Shown: piece after piece, positions 1 to 8,636 of the stretch
Layout: the number at the start of each line of letters is the position of its first letter
How positions within the stretch are numbered: the stretch's first letter is position 1
Assembly: GCA_018828125.1 (NCBI GenBank)
Contig: JAHJWB010000006.1
Coordinates: 62,001 to 126,000 of the forward strand
Reading direction: 5' to 3'
Origin: Gammaproteobacteria bacterium
GTDB lineage: Bacteria > Pseudomonadota > Gammaproteobacteria > Burkholderiales > Burkholderiaceae_C
DNA length: 64,000 bases
Translations under genes and position numbers: made by a program
The notes under the pieces: model-generated
Seen by the model: only the letters and a program-made list of their open reading frames with translations
Told to the model about the DNA's origin: nothing
Databases searched by the model: none

Positions 1-43
1 CGCCGCGCGTGACTTCAAACAACGGGACAAATTGCGTTTTCAT
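1..43 (-). CDS. Probable L-asparaginase (asparaginase II family), 5' end only
   Basis: Only the first 14 codons lie in the window, on the minus strand, reading MKTQFVPLFEVTRG. The FVPLxEVTRG start is typical of the asparaginase II (pfam06089) family, which hydrolyses asparagine to aspartate and ammonia. The ATG at 43 sits 15 bases beyond the stop of the upstream acylase gene on the same strand, so the two are probably cotranscribed. No catalytic residue is visible, so the call rests on the N-terminal motif and position. Confidence 0.5.
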   Translation of the reverse strand, partial: MKTQFVPLFEVTRG

Positions 44-58
44 AACGGTCTCGGCGGT

Positions 59-2605
59 TCAGGGGGTTGCGGGCGCCAGCGTCAGCTCGTGCACCCAGCC
101 GGAGGGTTGGCGTTGCAAGGCACGGTAGCCGGTCTGGGCCCAGGTAGTGCTCATGTCGCGGTAGCGCGGGGAAAACACCAAGCCGCTCTGCCCGGTCTGG
201 TAGATGAAACGGGATTGCTCCAGGTCTGCCAGGTCATACACCGCACGCAGAGATGCCGCGTGCCGGTTCACAAAGGGGCCCTTGGCCTCGCCTGCGTTGT
301 ACTGCCCCACGTTGATGGTGTACGAGTCGCCATGCGACGGCACGCTCACGTCAAAGAAACGGGCGAGCGCGGTCACATTGCCAAACGGCCGGTGTGCGCT
401 GAGCGCCGGGTGGGCAGCGCCCCATCGCCACTGCGCAGGGTCCGCGCCGTAAGCGGCCTGCAGACGGTCGAGCGCGCGGCCCAGGGCTGCGGCGGACTGG
501 TCGGTGCACGATGTGGGCTGGCACCACCAGGTGTCGTTGCGCTCCAGCATGCCCTCGATGCCAGCACGGTAGTCACGCTTGCCATAGGTAGCGGCAAACC
601 GCTCTTCGCCAATGCGCGGAATGATCAGGCCGCGGGCCAGTTCATCCGTCCAGGCTGCAAACACCAGCGGCGCCGATCGCTGTGCATCCATCACACCATC
701 AAACCCCTTGAGCTGCGCCTGCGCGGCAGCCGCCAACGGGTGCGCCGACTGGGCCTGCAACAGGTGCGGCAACAGGCGGCGCGTCGCAAGCGATGTCACG
801 TCGCTGTGGATGGCCTGCATGCTCTGGGCATCGTGTTTTTCCGTCGCTTCGATCAATTGCGCAATGCGCTCATAGCGGTAAGGCAACGCCCAGTCCTGCG
901 TAAGGTAGTGCGAATAGCCCGGAGCGGTGATGCGTTGATTGGCGGTGGCGATCCAGCCCCGGGCTCCGTCGTCCTGCGGGGTCTGGTCATAAGGCAGCCA
1001 GCCCTTCCAGTCGTAGCGGGCATCCCAGCCAGGCGACGGCGCCACGCCGCGAATATCGTTGGCGGCATCGCGCAGCGGCACACGGCCCACGGCCTTGAAG
1101 CGGACGTTGCCCTGGTCATCGGCGGCCACCACGCTTTGCATGGGCGAGTGGTAGTGCGACAGTGCCTGAAACAACTCATCCACCGACTTGGCCTGGTTGG
1201 TTTGCAGCCCCGCCAGCACGGTCTGGTTGTCGGCGTCGAGCGCCGACCAGCGCAGCGCCAGCACGTATTTGCCCAGGTCCAGCACATCGGCATGGGACTT
1301 CTGCGCATCGCTCAGCACCGGGCCATGCCGCGTGCTGCGCGCCTGCAGCACCACGTCCGCAGCGCCTTTGACACGAATCGTCTCGGTGCGCACGGTAAAA
1401 GGCGCCCAGCCGTCGGGTGTGCGGTATTGCGAGGCATCGGCAGGATTGATTTGCTCCAGGTACAAGTCCTGTACATCGGGGCCGGTGTTCGTAAAGCCCC
1501 AGGCCACGCGGTCCGTACGCCCCAGCACTACAAACGGCAGGCCGGGCAAGGTGGCACCCACCGCGTCGATGGCAGCAATGGGAGTTCCGTCAGACGCCTT
1601 GCCGGCGGGCGACTGCATGCCCGCAAAGTACCAGATGGCAGGCGCAGACAGCCCCAGATGGGGGTCGTTGGCCAGCAGCGGTTTTCCGCTGACGGTGCGG
1701 GTACCCGCCAGCACCCAGTTGTTGCTGCCCTTCCCGTCGTTGGTGCCCGCGTTGCGGGTAAGCTCATCGGACCAGGCCAGCATGCCCGAGCTGATCTGCC
1801 GGGACAACGGCCCCTCGCGATGCGCAATGTCTGTCGAGGTCTGCGCTACCACGTCCCCCAGCTCCGGCACAGCGGCAGACGTGCCCGATCCGTTGGCGCG
1901 GTACACCCCTAACTGGCGGTAAAGAGCAGCCAGGTCCGCCGATGCCGCAGGCGGCTCGCCAGGGTATGGCGGCATCAGTTGCCACAGGCGGTCGGTGTCC
2001 AGGGTTTTGGCCACCGACAGGCGCGCAAACTCATTGCCCCAGTTGCCGCCCAGGTCCAGCGCCATCATCAGCGCCCAGCCGACGCTGTCTTCGGGCTCCC
2101 ACACGGCGCCCACTTCGCCACCGGGCTTGACGCCCAGCACATGGAACTCGGGCGACAGCGCCTGAGGGCGGTCTTTGTGAAAAGCATGGATGCCCTGGCT
2201 ATATGCCTGCAAGGCTTCTTTGGCATACAGCGGCAGGCCGTTGTACTGGCGCCGGGCCACGCCCATGATGTCCAGCGAGCGCAAAAGCTTGTCGGTTTCA
2301 ACGGTGGCCTCGCCAAACACCTCCGACAACTGTCCGTGCATCACACGGCGGTTGAACTCCAGCTGCCAGGTGCGCTCCTGTGCATGCACAAACCCCATGG
2401 CAAACCAGACGTCTTGGGGGGTTTGCGCGCGTATGTGGGCCACATCCGCGCCATCGCGCTGCACACGCACCACATCACGCAAACCCACCACACGGAGCTT
2501 GCCATCCACCACCGCAAAGCTGCGCTGCACATACACCGCAGCGCCCGTGCCTGCCAGCAATACCGCCACCACCAGCCCAACGGCCGTCCGCTTCATCCAC
2601 GCCAT
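59..2605 (-). CDS. Penicillin acylase family protein (Ntn hydrolase, peptidase S45)
   Basis: This 848-residue protein is the length of S45 precursors, which cleave themselves into alpha and beta chains and hydrolyse amide bonds of beta-lactams, acyl-homoserine lactones or related amides. The N-terminus (residues 5-25) is a signal or anchor helix, so it acts in the periplasm. The self-processing junction is visible as GSNNWVLAG, with the predicted beta-chain nucleophile Ser294. The downstream NDPHLGL and the alpha-chain pattern AMGFVHAQER also fit. The ATG start has a good AGGAGA ribosome site. The substrate cannot be deduced: beta-lactam and AHL acylases share this architecture. It is followed 15 bp later by the asparaginase-like gene, so both genes of the pair would be amidohydrolases. 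Confidence 0.9.
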   Translation of the reverse strand: MAWMKRTAVGLVVAVLLAGTGAAVYVQRSFAVVDGKLRVVGLRDVVRVQRDGADVAHIRAQTPQDVWFAMGFVHAQERTWQLEFNRRVMHGQLSEVFGEATVETDKLLRSLDIMGVARRQYNGLPLYAKEALQAYSQGIHAFHKDRPQALSPEFHVLGVKPGGEVGAVWEPEDSVGWALMMALDLGGNWGNEFARLSVAKTLDTDRLWQLMPPYPGEPPAASADLAALYRQLGVYRANGSGTSAAVPELGDVVAQTSTDIAHREGPLSRQISSGMLAWSDELTRNAGTNDGKGSNNWVLAGTRTVSGKPLLANDPHLGLSAPAIWYFAGMQSPAGKASDGTPIAAIDAVGATLPGLPFVVLGRTDRVAWGFTNTGPDVQDLYLEQINPADASQYRTPDGWAPFTVRTETIRVKGAADVVLQARSTRHGPVLSDAQKSHADVLDLGKYVLALRWSALDADNQTVLAGLQTNQAKSVDELFQALSHYHSPMQSVVAADDQGNVRFKAVGRVPLRDAANDIRGVAPSPGWDARYDWKGWLPYDQTPQDDGARGWIATANQRITAPGYSHYLTQDWALPYRYERIAQLIEATEKHDAQSMQAIHSDVTSLATRRLLPHLLQAQSAHPLAAAAQAQLKGFDGVMDAQRSAPLVFAAWTDELARGLIIPRIGEERFAATYGKRDYRAGIEGMLERNDTWWCQPTSCTDQSAAALGRALDRLQAAYGADPAQWRWGAAHPALSAHRPFGNVTALARFFDVSVPSHGDSYTINVGQYNAGEAKGPFVNRHAASLRAVYDLADLEQSRFIYQTGQSGLVFSPRYRDMSTTWAQTGYRALQRQPSGWVHELTLAPATP

Positions 2606-2773
2606 GTTGTGCGTCTCCTATTGTGTTGTTATGTTGTTGCTTTTTGTGTGGTTCATTCAAACGCCGGGCCTGACTGGGGCGCCATGCGGTCAAGGGTGAA
2701 CATCCGCACGATCAGCGCCATCCAGCGCATGACACGCAGCGCACGGCACCGATGCGTCAGTGCCGGGACGCTC

Positions 2774-3703
2774 TCAGCCCAGATGCACGCTGCTGCCCGC
2801 CACATGAAAGTTCATCACAGGTGCGCTGGGTTCTTTGAACGAAACTCCCAGCGCAATCTTCCCCGTGCCATGCAGAATGCACGCGTCCCGCCGCAGCCGC
2901 ACCGGAGAATCGCTGCCATCAAAACGCACCCAGGTGCCAAAGCTGCTCATGTCGGTCAGCACGAAACCGCTGTTGCGCCAGTCGATGCGCGCATGCAGGC
3001 GCGACACCCGTGGGTCGTTGATGCACAGCTGTGCATCGGTGGCGCGCCCCACATGGACGGGGGCGTCGGACGAGGTGAACGACATGTCCACGCCATGCCA
3101 CGAAAACTGGATCTGCCCCAGGATGGGATCGGCCGGCGCAAAACTGCTGATCAGGCCCGCCTGCATGGTGAGGGAGTCGGGCGCTTCGTTCTCGCGCCAC
3201 TCCACCTGGTACAGCATGAGCAGCTCGGTTTTGCCCCGGATTTCCATCATGCCGAGCTTGCGGTACCAGACATCGGGTGCAGCGCCTGCCAGCAGCACGG
3301 CGGTCTCGGTGGCCCATATTTCGGCGGGGCCGGCACGTTCGCACAGTCGGGACGCCACGTTGACGGCATCGCCATAACAATCGCCGTCCACTTCTACTAC
3401 ATCGCCACTTGCAACGCCGACTCGAATGTCCATGCGCAGTGGCTGAGGCCACCGGTCCAGACGGGCCTGGTGCTGCCGTAGCATGTCCGTCATGGCCGTC
3501 ACAGCGCTGGAGGCATCGCCAAAAATGCCCAGCACACCATCTCCGAGTTTCTTGACCACACGCCCGCCATAAGATTCGATGGAGTCGCTGATCCACTGGG
3601 TGACCTGGGTGACCGCCTCTGTGGCGCGCTCGTTGCCCAACGTTTCGTACAACGAGGTGCTGCCCGATATGTCCGCAAAAACCACCGTTGACAACACACT
3701 CAT
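2774..3703 (-). CDS. Class III adenylate/guanylate cyclase with C-terminal FHA domain
   Basis: This is a 309-residue soluble protein. Residues 1-170 form a class III nucleotide cyclase domain: the metal-binding aspartates appear as VVFADISGST (Asp11) and KKLGDGVLG (Asp55), and YGDAVNVASRL supplies the conserved Asn/Arg stretch. Residues about 210-290 form an FHA phosphothreonine-binding domain (VGRATDAQLCI, DPRVSRLHARI, SSFGTWVR). It should make cAMP (or cGMP) from ATP (or GTP), with FHA recruiting it to a Ser/Thr-phosphorylated partner or controlling it. No kinase gene is nearby. The ATG start is close to the catalytic beta-strand, as usual in this subfamily. Nothing separates ATP from GTP preference with certainty. 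Confidence 0.85.
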   Translation of the reverse strand: MSVLSTVVFADISGSTSLYETLGNERATEAVTQVTQWISDSIESYGGRVVKKLGDGVLGIFGDASSAVTAMTDMLRQHQARLDRWPQPLRMDIRVGVASGDVVEVDGDCYGDAVNVASRLCERAGPAEIWATETAVLLAGAAPDVWYRKLGMMEIRGKTELLMLYQVEWRENEAPDSLTMQAGLISSFAPADPILGQIQFSWHGVDMSFTSSDAPVHVGRATDAQLCINDPRVSRLHARIDWRNSGFVLTDMSSFGTWVRFDGSDSPVRLRRDACILHGTGKIALGVSFKEPSAPVMNFHVAGSSVHLG

Positions 3704-3905
3704 GAACGGGGGCCTGTGGGTAACAACATGCGAACGAGTTTAGTGCAAGCCGAATGGAGGCGCACGTCCTAAAGCGTCAACAATTCTTCGCGAAACTTTG
3801 ACAACAAGCGCCGTTTGATTACTCGATCTGTGCCGCTGAACCAGTAAAACTTGGCAACAAACGGCTTTTGCGTGTTGTCTTTATGCAAATACAGGAGCAC
3901 GCCTC
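3704..3905. other. Intergenic, divergent promoters expected
   Basis: About 200 bases separate the divergent cyclase-FHA gene and the small unknown gene. The stretch is clearly more AT-rich than its surroundings and carries TTGACA-like hexamers (around 3797), but I could not assign a confident promoter pair. No further gene is visible. Confidence 0.3.
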
Positions 3906-3971
3906 TTGTGCCAATGGCCGCACCCGCTTAACTTGGCCGACCCTGTTACAAATTCCGCATTGCACCACTCC

Positions 3972-4322
3972 ATGCGCTGGAACAAGCCCAACATCCGCAA
4001 CAGCCTGCACGACCTGCTTGGCCGTGACAAACCGTCTTCGACGGCGTGGGTGCGCGACCAGGGGCTGGAAGACATTCGCCGCGCCATGCTGCAATGCCTG
4101 GCCGGCGTGTCTGGCTGCGAGGTGGCCCGCATGAACATGCGGCTGCGTTATGCAGGCGACATCGAAGCGTTGTGGTACCTGCGCACGGACCTTTTCAACA
4201 CGCTGATTCCCCTGCGGGGCCAGACTGACGCGCAAAGGGTGCTGGACCATGTCACGCCGTTGTTTCAGGGCCAGCTGCCACTCTCGCTGCGCGCGCCGCT
4301 GATGCAGCACGTGCACCTCTAA
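3972..4322 (+). CDS. Hypothetical protein, small soluble
   Basis: I do not recognise this gene. The ORF opens at 3906, but the ATG at 3972 (MRWNKPNIRNSL) is a more natural start and gives 116 residues. The protein is rich in Arg, Leu and Met, has no signal peptide or membrane segment, and contains a compact helical stretch (GLEDIRRAMLQCLAG, VARMNMRLRYAGDIEALWYLR). Codon third positions are G/C-rich as in neighbouring real genes, and the opposite-strand ORF has a poor composition, so I believe it is coding. It ends just before an imperfect hairpin that could terminate both this gene and the convergent LD-carboxypeptidase gene. Confidence 0.6.
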   Translation: MRWNKPNIRNSLHDLLGRDKPSSTAWVRDQGLEDIRRAMLQCLAGVSGCEVARMNMRLRYAGDIEALWYLRTDLFNTLIPLRGQTDAQRVLDHVTPLFQGQLPLSLRAPLMQHVHL

Positions 4323-4379
4323 GAGGCTGAGAGAATTTTGCCCATGCCCGCCTTGTACGCCAAAACTCTCAACCTCTGA
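4322..4379. terminator. Imperfect long hairpin between convergent genes
   Basis: AGAGGCTGAGAG, followed by AATTTTG, pairs with CAAAACTCTCAACCTCT about 20 bases later with few mismatches. It lies between the stop codons of two convergent genes and would act as a bidirectional terminator. There is no strong U-tract beyond the stem. Confidence 0.4.
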
Positions 4380-4412
4380 CGCCAACGCGGCGCGTCAGTC
4401 ACCCCCATTCGG

Positions 4413-5459
4413 TCAGTGCTGGTGGCCCCAGTAGATCAGCGCATCGCGCTCCTCTACAGACAATGACACCGTGGCGCCCACGGGCAACAACACCTTGGTT
4501 TCCACATGACCAAACGGCAGGTTCGTCAGCACCGGCGCCTTGATTTGCGTACGAAGCCAGTCCACCACCGACTGCAGTTTGTAGCCCTTGTCATGTGGTG
4601 CCAGCTTGTAGTTGGTGAACTGCCCCAGCACCACTGCCTTCTGCTGTGCCAACACGCCTGCATGCAGCAATTGGGTGAGCATGCGTTCGATGCGGTAGGG
4701 GTGCTCATGCACGTCTTCGATGAACAGCACGCCGCCCTTGATCTGCGGCATATAGGGCGTGCCCACCAGCGATGCCAGCACCGCCAGGTTGCCGCCCCAC
4801 AAGGTGGCGCTTTTCACATAGACATTGGGCACCGCAGGCTTGCCCGTGGCGGCGTCGGGTTGTTCCTTGTTCATACGCCAGCCCGTACCCTCGCCGTGGC
4901 CGGTCAGCAGGTCATCGAAACATGCTTCCATGATGTCGTCGGGCTCGCCCTTCACACCAAAGTCCGCCCCCAGCGACGGCCCCGCCCACGTGGTGGCACC
5001 GGTCTTGGCCAACACAGCCAGCTGAAAAGCGGTGAAGTCGCTCACACCCACAAAGTGCATGCCCTTTTCAACAGCCTTGGCCACCGCCTTGTACCGAATG
5101 CCCGGCAGGATGCGGGTCAGGCCATAGCCCCCGCGTGAGATCAACGCCACATCGGCGCCGCTGGCCGCAGCGCGGTGGATGGCGGCCAGGCGCGTGGCGT
5201 CGTCCCCTGCAAAGCGTGTGTGAGTGGCCAGCGCATCCTCATCCACCTCGACCTGATGGCCCAGGGCCTTGAGCCGGGCGATGCCGCGCTTGAAGGCGGC
5301 CTTGTCGCGCACCGCGCTGGAGGGCGAATAGATGTAGATGTGTTGGGGACCGTGGTCGTGGTCGCAATGGGCGTGGTCGTGATGGTGGTTGTGCAAAGCG
5401 CTCAGGCCCGCCGGGGACCTGCTCCGTAAACAGGGGGATGACCGGCGCGGGATGCGCAA
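4413..5459 (-). CDS. S66-family LD-carboxypeptidase with histidine-rich N-terminus
   Basis: Members of this family (LdcA/MccF) cleave the L,D-bond to the terminal D-Ala of muropeptides during murein recycling, or hydrolyse related amides. The signature ISRGGYGLTRILPGI is present (residues 108-121), followed by the nucleophile motif GVSDFTAF (Ser140) and, near the C-terminus, FIEDVHEHPYR and PFGHVETK, which fit the catalytic Glu and His. The reading frame starts with a TTG at 5459, 15 bp after the stop of the TadA-fusion gene, so the two are probably one transcript. Residues 23-40 are unusual: HNHHHDHAHCDHDHGPQH, a His/Asp/Cys-rich stretch before the first beta-strand. A start inside or after this stretch is possible but would leave a poor ribosome site. 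Confidence 0.88.
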   Translation of the reverse strand: MRIPRRSSPCLRSRSPAGLSALHNHHHDHAHCDHDHGPQHIYIYSPSSAVRDKAAFKRGIARLKALGHQVEVDEDALATHTRFAGDDATRLAAIHRAAASGADVALISRGGYGLTRILPGIRYKAVAKAVEKGMHFVGVSDFTAFQLAVLAKTGATTWAGPSLGADFGVKGEPDDIMEACFDDLLTGHGEGTGWRMNKEQPDAATGKPAVPNVYVKSATLWGGNLAVLASLVGTPYMPQIKGGVLFIEDVHEHPYRIERMLTQLLHAGVLAQQKAVVLGQFTNYKLAPHDKGYKLQSVVDWLRTQIKAPVLTNLPFGHVETKVLLPVGATVSLSVEERDALIYWGHQH

Positions 5460-5474
5460 GCACCCGGCCGGATG

Positions 5475-6872
<1,398 letters not shown>

Positions 6873-6876
6873 TCAA

Positions 6877-6921
6877 TTGATAGCTGCTAGCGCTTTATGG
6901 ATAAGCTCTAGAGGCCAATTT
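6877..6921 (+). repeat. Dispersed palindromic repeat, copy 1
   Basis: Copy with near-consensus sequence: TTGATAGCTGCTAGCGCTTT, then ATGGATAAG and TCTAGAGGCC. The core folds as a hairpin (TAGCGCTT / AAGCGCTA in the consensus). It lies immediately upstream of the TadA-fusion start codon, in reverse orientation to that gene. Confidence 0.9.
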
Positions 6922-6930
6922 CACTACTAT

Positions 6931-7179
6931 TTATTTACCTTCATCTGGCATGGGGCGGGCCTGCTGCATCAAGGCATCCATCTGCTCCTTGACCTGCTGC
7001 TGCACCTGCTGGCTCCGCTCGCGCACCGAACCCGTGGGTGCGGATGCGGCAGGAGCAGCGCCAGGGGCCGTCTGCAGTGCAGGCACCGCCGTGCGCGTGG
7101 CAGACATCTGCTTTTTGACCAGCACCCCCACCACGGCCAGCGCCACCACCAGCCCGACCAAACCAAACATTGCACGCAT
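6931..7179 (-). CDS. Small single-pass membrane protein, hypothetical
   Basis: I choose the ATG at 7179 (MRAMFGLVGLVV) because AAGGAG lies 8 bases upstream; the ORF track start at 7218 lacks this. The 82-residue product has one N-terminal membrane helix (residues 4-20), a Pro/Ala-rich linker, and a C-terminal amphipathic Gln/Arg/Met helix (VRERSQQVQQQVKEQMDALMQQ) likely to be a coiled coil. No function is recognised. It would be anchored in the inner membrane with the coiled coil on the far side of a flexible linker. Confidence 0.65.
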   Translation of the reverse strand: MRAMFGLVGLVVALAVVGVLVKKQMSATRTAVPALQTAPGAAPAASAPTGSVRERSQQVQQQVKEQMDALMQQARPMPDEGK

Positions 7180-7237
7180 GTTTTTGCTCCTTGCCGGGCG
7201 CCACGGCCCGTCTGCCAAGGGCCGACTGTATCAATGA

Positions 7238-7264
7238 AAACGGCCGCCCAAGGCGGCCGTCAAA
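7238..7264 (-). terminator. Rho-independent terminator of the ABC binding-protein gene
   Basis: Perfect stem ACGGCCGCC / GGCGGCCGT with a 3-base loop, followed on the minus strand by a short U-run (TTTTC). It lies just downstream of the substrate-binding-protein stop codon. Confidence 0.7.
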
Positions 7265-7285
7265 AGCACCGCAACAGAGGCTGCG

Positions 7286-8440
7286 TCAGTTCAGCGCCAC
7301 GCGGCTGCCGTCCTTGAAGGTGTACAGCGTCACAGCAGGCGTCGTCAGCTCCCCCTTGGCCGTGAACGCGATGTTGGCCGTCACGCCCTTGTATTCGGTC
7401 TTGGCGATCCAGGGGCCAAACACTTTGGGGTCTACCGAATTGGCGCGCTTCATCGCGTCCGCCAGCACCATCGCCGCGTCATAGGCATAGGGGCTGTAGA
7501 TCTGGAACTGGCCCGGGAACTTGGCGTCGTAGCGCTTCTTCCAGTCAGCGCCGCCCTGCATCTTGTCAACCGATGCCCCGCCGGTGGCGCAAGTCACGTT
7601 CTTCAAGGCCGGGGTCTTGCCCGACAGCTCGGGCAGCTTTTCGGTGCACAGCGCGTCGCCGCCAAAATACTTCACGTTGCCCAGGCCCAGTTGCTCCATC
7701 TGGCGCAGCATGGGGCCGGCTTGAGCGTCCAGGCCGCCGTAGAAGATTGCGTCGGGCTTCTTGTTCTTGATGGATGTGAGGATGGCCATGAAGTCGGTGG
7801 CCTTGTCGTTGGTGAACTCCTCGGCCACCACCTTCAGGCCTTTTTGCTGCGCCGTCGCCTTGAACACCGAGGCCACGCCCTGCCCGTACGCCGTGCGGTC
7901 ATCGATGATGGCCACGCTCTTGAGCTTGAGATGGTCGGCACCAAACAGCGCCAGCGCCGCGCCCAGCGCGTTGTCGTTGGCGATCAGGCGGAAGGTGGTC
8001 TTGTGGCCAGGTTTGGTCAGGTCAGGATTGGAGGCCGACGCCGTGATGTGCGGCAGGTCGCATTTGGCGTAGATGGCCGATGCCGGGATGGACGTGCCCG
8101 ACTGCAGGTGCCCCACCACGCCCGCCACGTTCTGGTCGCAAAGCTTTTGGGCCACGGCCGTGGCTTGGCGGGGGTCGCCCGCGTCGTCTTCCGCCGCAAT
8201 TTCAAACTTGATCTTCTTGCCGCCGATGACGAGGTTCTGGGCGTTCAAGTCGTCAATGGCCAGGCGCACGCCGTTTTCGGTGTCCTTGCCGATGTGGGCG
8301 ATACCACCGGATACGGGGCCTGCGTGGGCGATCTTGACGGTCTGCACGTCTTGCGCAGAAGCCAAGCTGGCGGCCAGCGCAACGGAAGTCAGCGCAGAAA
8401 TTCGGAACAGGGGCGAGGAAGCAAAAGCGGGGCAAAACAC
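7286..8440 (-). CDS. ABC transporter substrate-binding protein, branched-chain amino acid (LivK) type
   Basis: This 384-residue protein has a signal peptide (residues 1-29, ending ASLASA) and the periplasmic type I ligand-binding fold of LivJ/LivK. Typical stretches are KIAHAGPVSGGIAHIGKDTENGVRLAIDDLNA, GVVGHLQSGTSIPAS, YGQGVASVFK and YSPYAYDAAMVLADA. It would capture leucine/isoleucine/valine or a related amino acid for an ABC importer. No permease or ATPase genes are adjacent, so it is an orphan component. The reading frame starts at a GTG at 8440, with GGAG about 12 bases upstream. A long inverted repeat lies in its upstream region and may be its operator. Confidence 0.92.
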   Translation of the reverse strand: MFCPAFASSPLFRISALTSVALAASLASAQDVQTVKIAHAGPVSGGIAHIGKDTENGVRLAIDDLNAQNLVIGGKKIKFEIAAEDDAGDPRQATAVAQKLCDQNVAGVVGHLQSGTSIPASAIYAKCDLPHITASASNPDLTKPGHKTTFRLIANDNALGAALALFGADHLKLKSVAIIDDRTAYGQGVASVFKATAQQKGLKVVAEEFTNDKATDFMAILTSIKNKKPDAIFYGGLDAQAGPMLRQMEQLGLGNVKYFGGDALCTEKLPELSGKTPALKNVTCATGGASVDKMQGGADWKKRYDAKFPGQFQIYSPYAYDAAMVLADAMKRANSVDPKVFGPWIAKTEYKGVTANIAFTAKGELTTPAVTLYTFKDGSRVALN

Positions 8441-8472
8441 GGTACGAGGTCTCCAGAATCAGTCAAAGCAGA

Positions 8473-8503
8473 CATGTTGTGCACCCATCTTGTACACAAC
8501 ATG
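8473..8503. promoter_or_regulatory. Inverted repeat upstream of the ABC binding-protein gene
   Basis: Perfect 9-bp arms CATGTTGTG and CACAACATG are separated by 13 bases. The right half also contains the near-palindrome TTGTACACAA. It lies 33-63 bases upstream of the GTG start in the divergent region with rlhA. This is the size and place of a dimeric-repressor operator; TTGTnnACAA cores are typical of some GntR-family sites. Confidence 0.5.
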
Positions 8504-8619
8504 CCGTGCATCCTAGCCACGCCAGCGGCCATTTGCCGCATTTGCTATGCAAACTTAGCAATTTGCTTCGGCATTAACCACGCTAATGAGTCCGGCGCCC
8601 ACCGCCCGGCAAGGCACGC

Positions 8620-8628
8620 TGGGATAAT
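8620..8628 (+). promoter_or_regulatory. Extended -10 promoter of rlhA (near-leaderless)
   Basis: TGGGATAAT matches an extended -10 element (TGn plus GATAAT) and ends 8 bases before the rlhA ATG. If used, transcription would start at or beside the start codon, so the mRNA would have almost no leader. No Shine-Dalgarno sequence is seen. Confidence 0.5.
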
Positions 8629-8636
8629 CACGCCCC

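Noticed and set aside
32-1912. 626-residue plus-strand ORF opposite the penicillin acylase gene
   Set aside because: It is a shadow of the acylase gene in a GC-rich genome. It is Arg/His/Gln-rich, has no motif, and the minus-strand protein is unmistakable.
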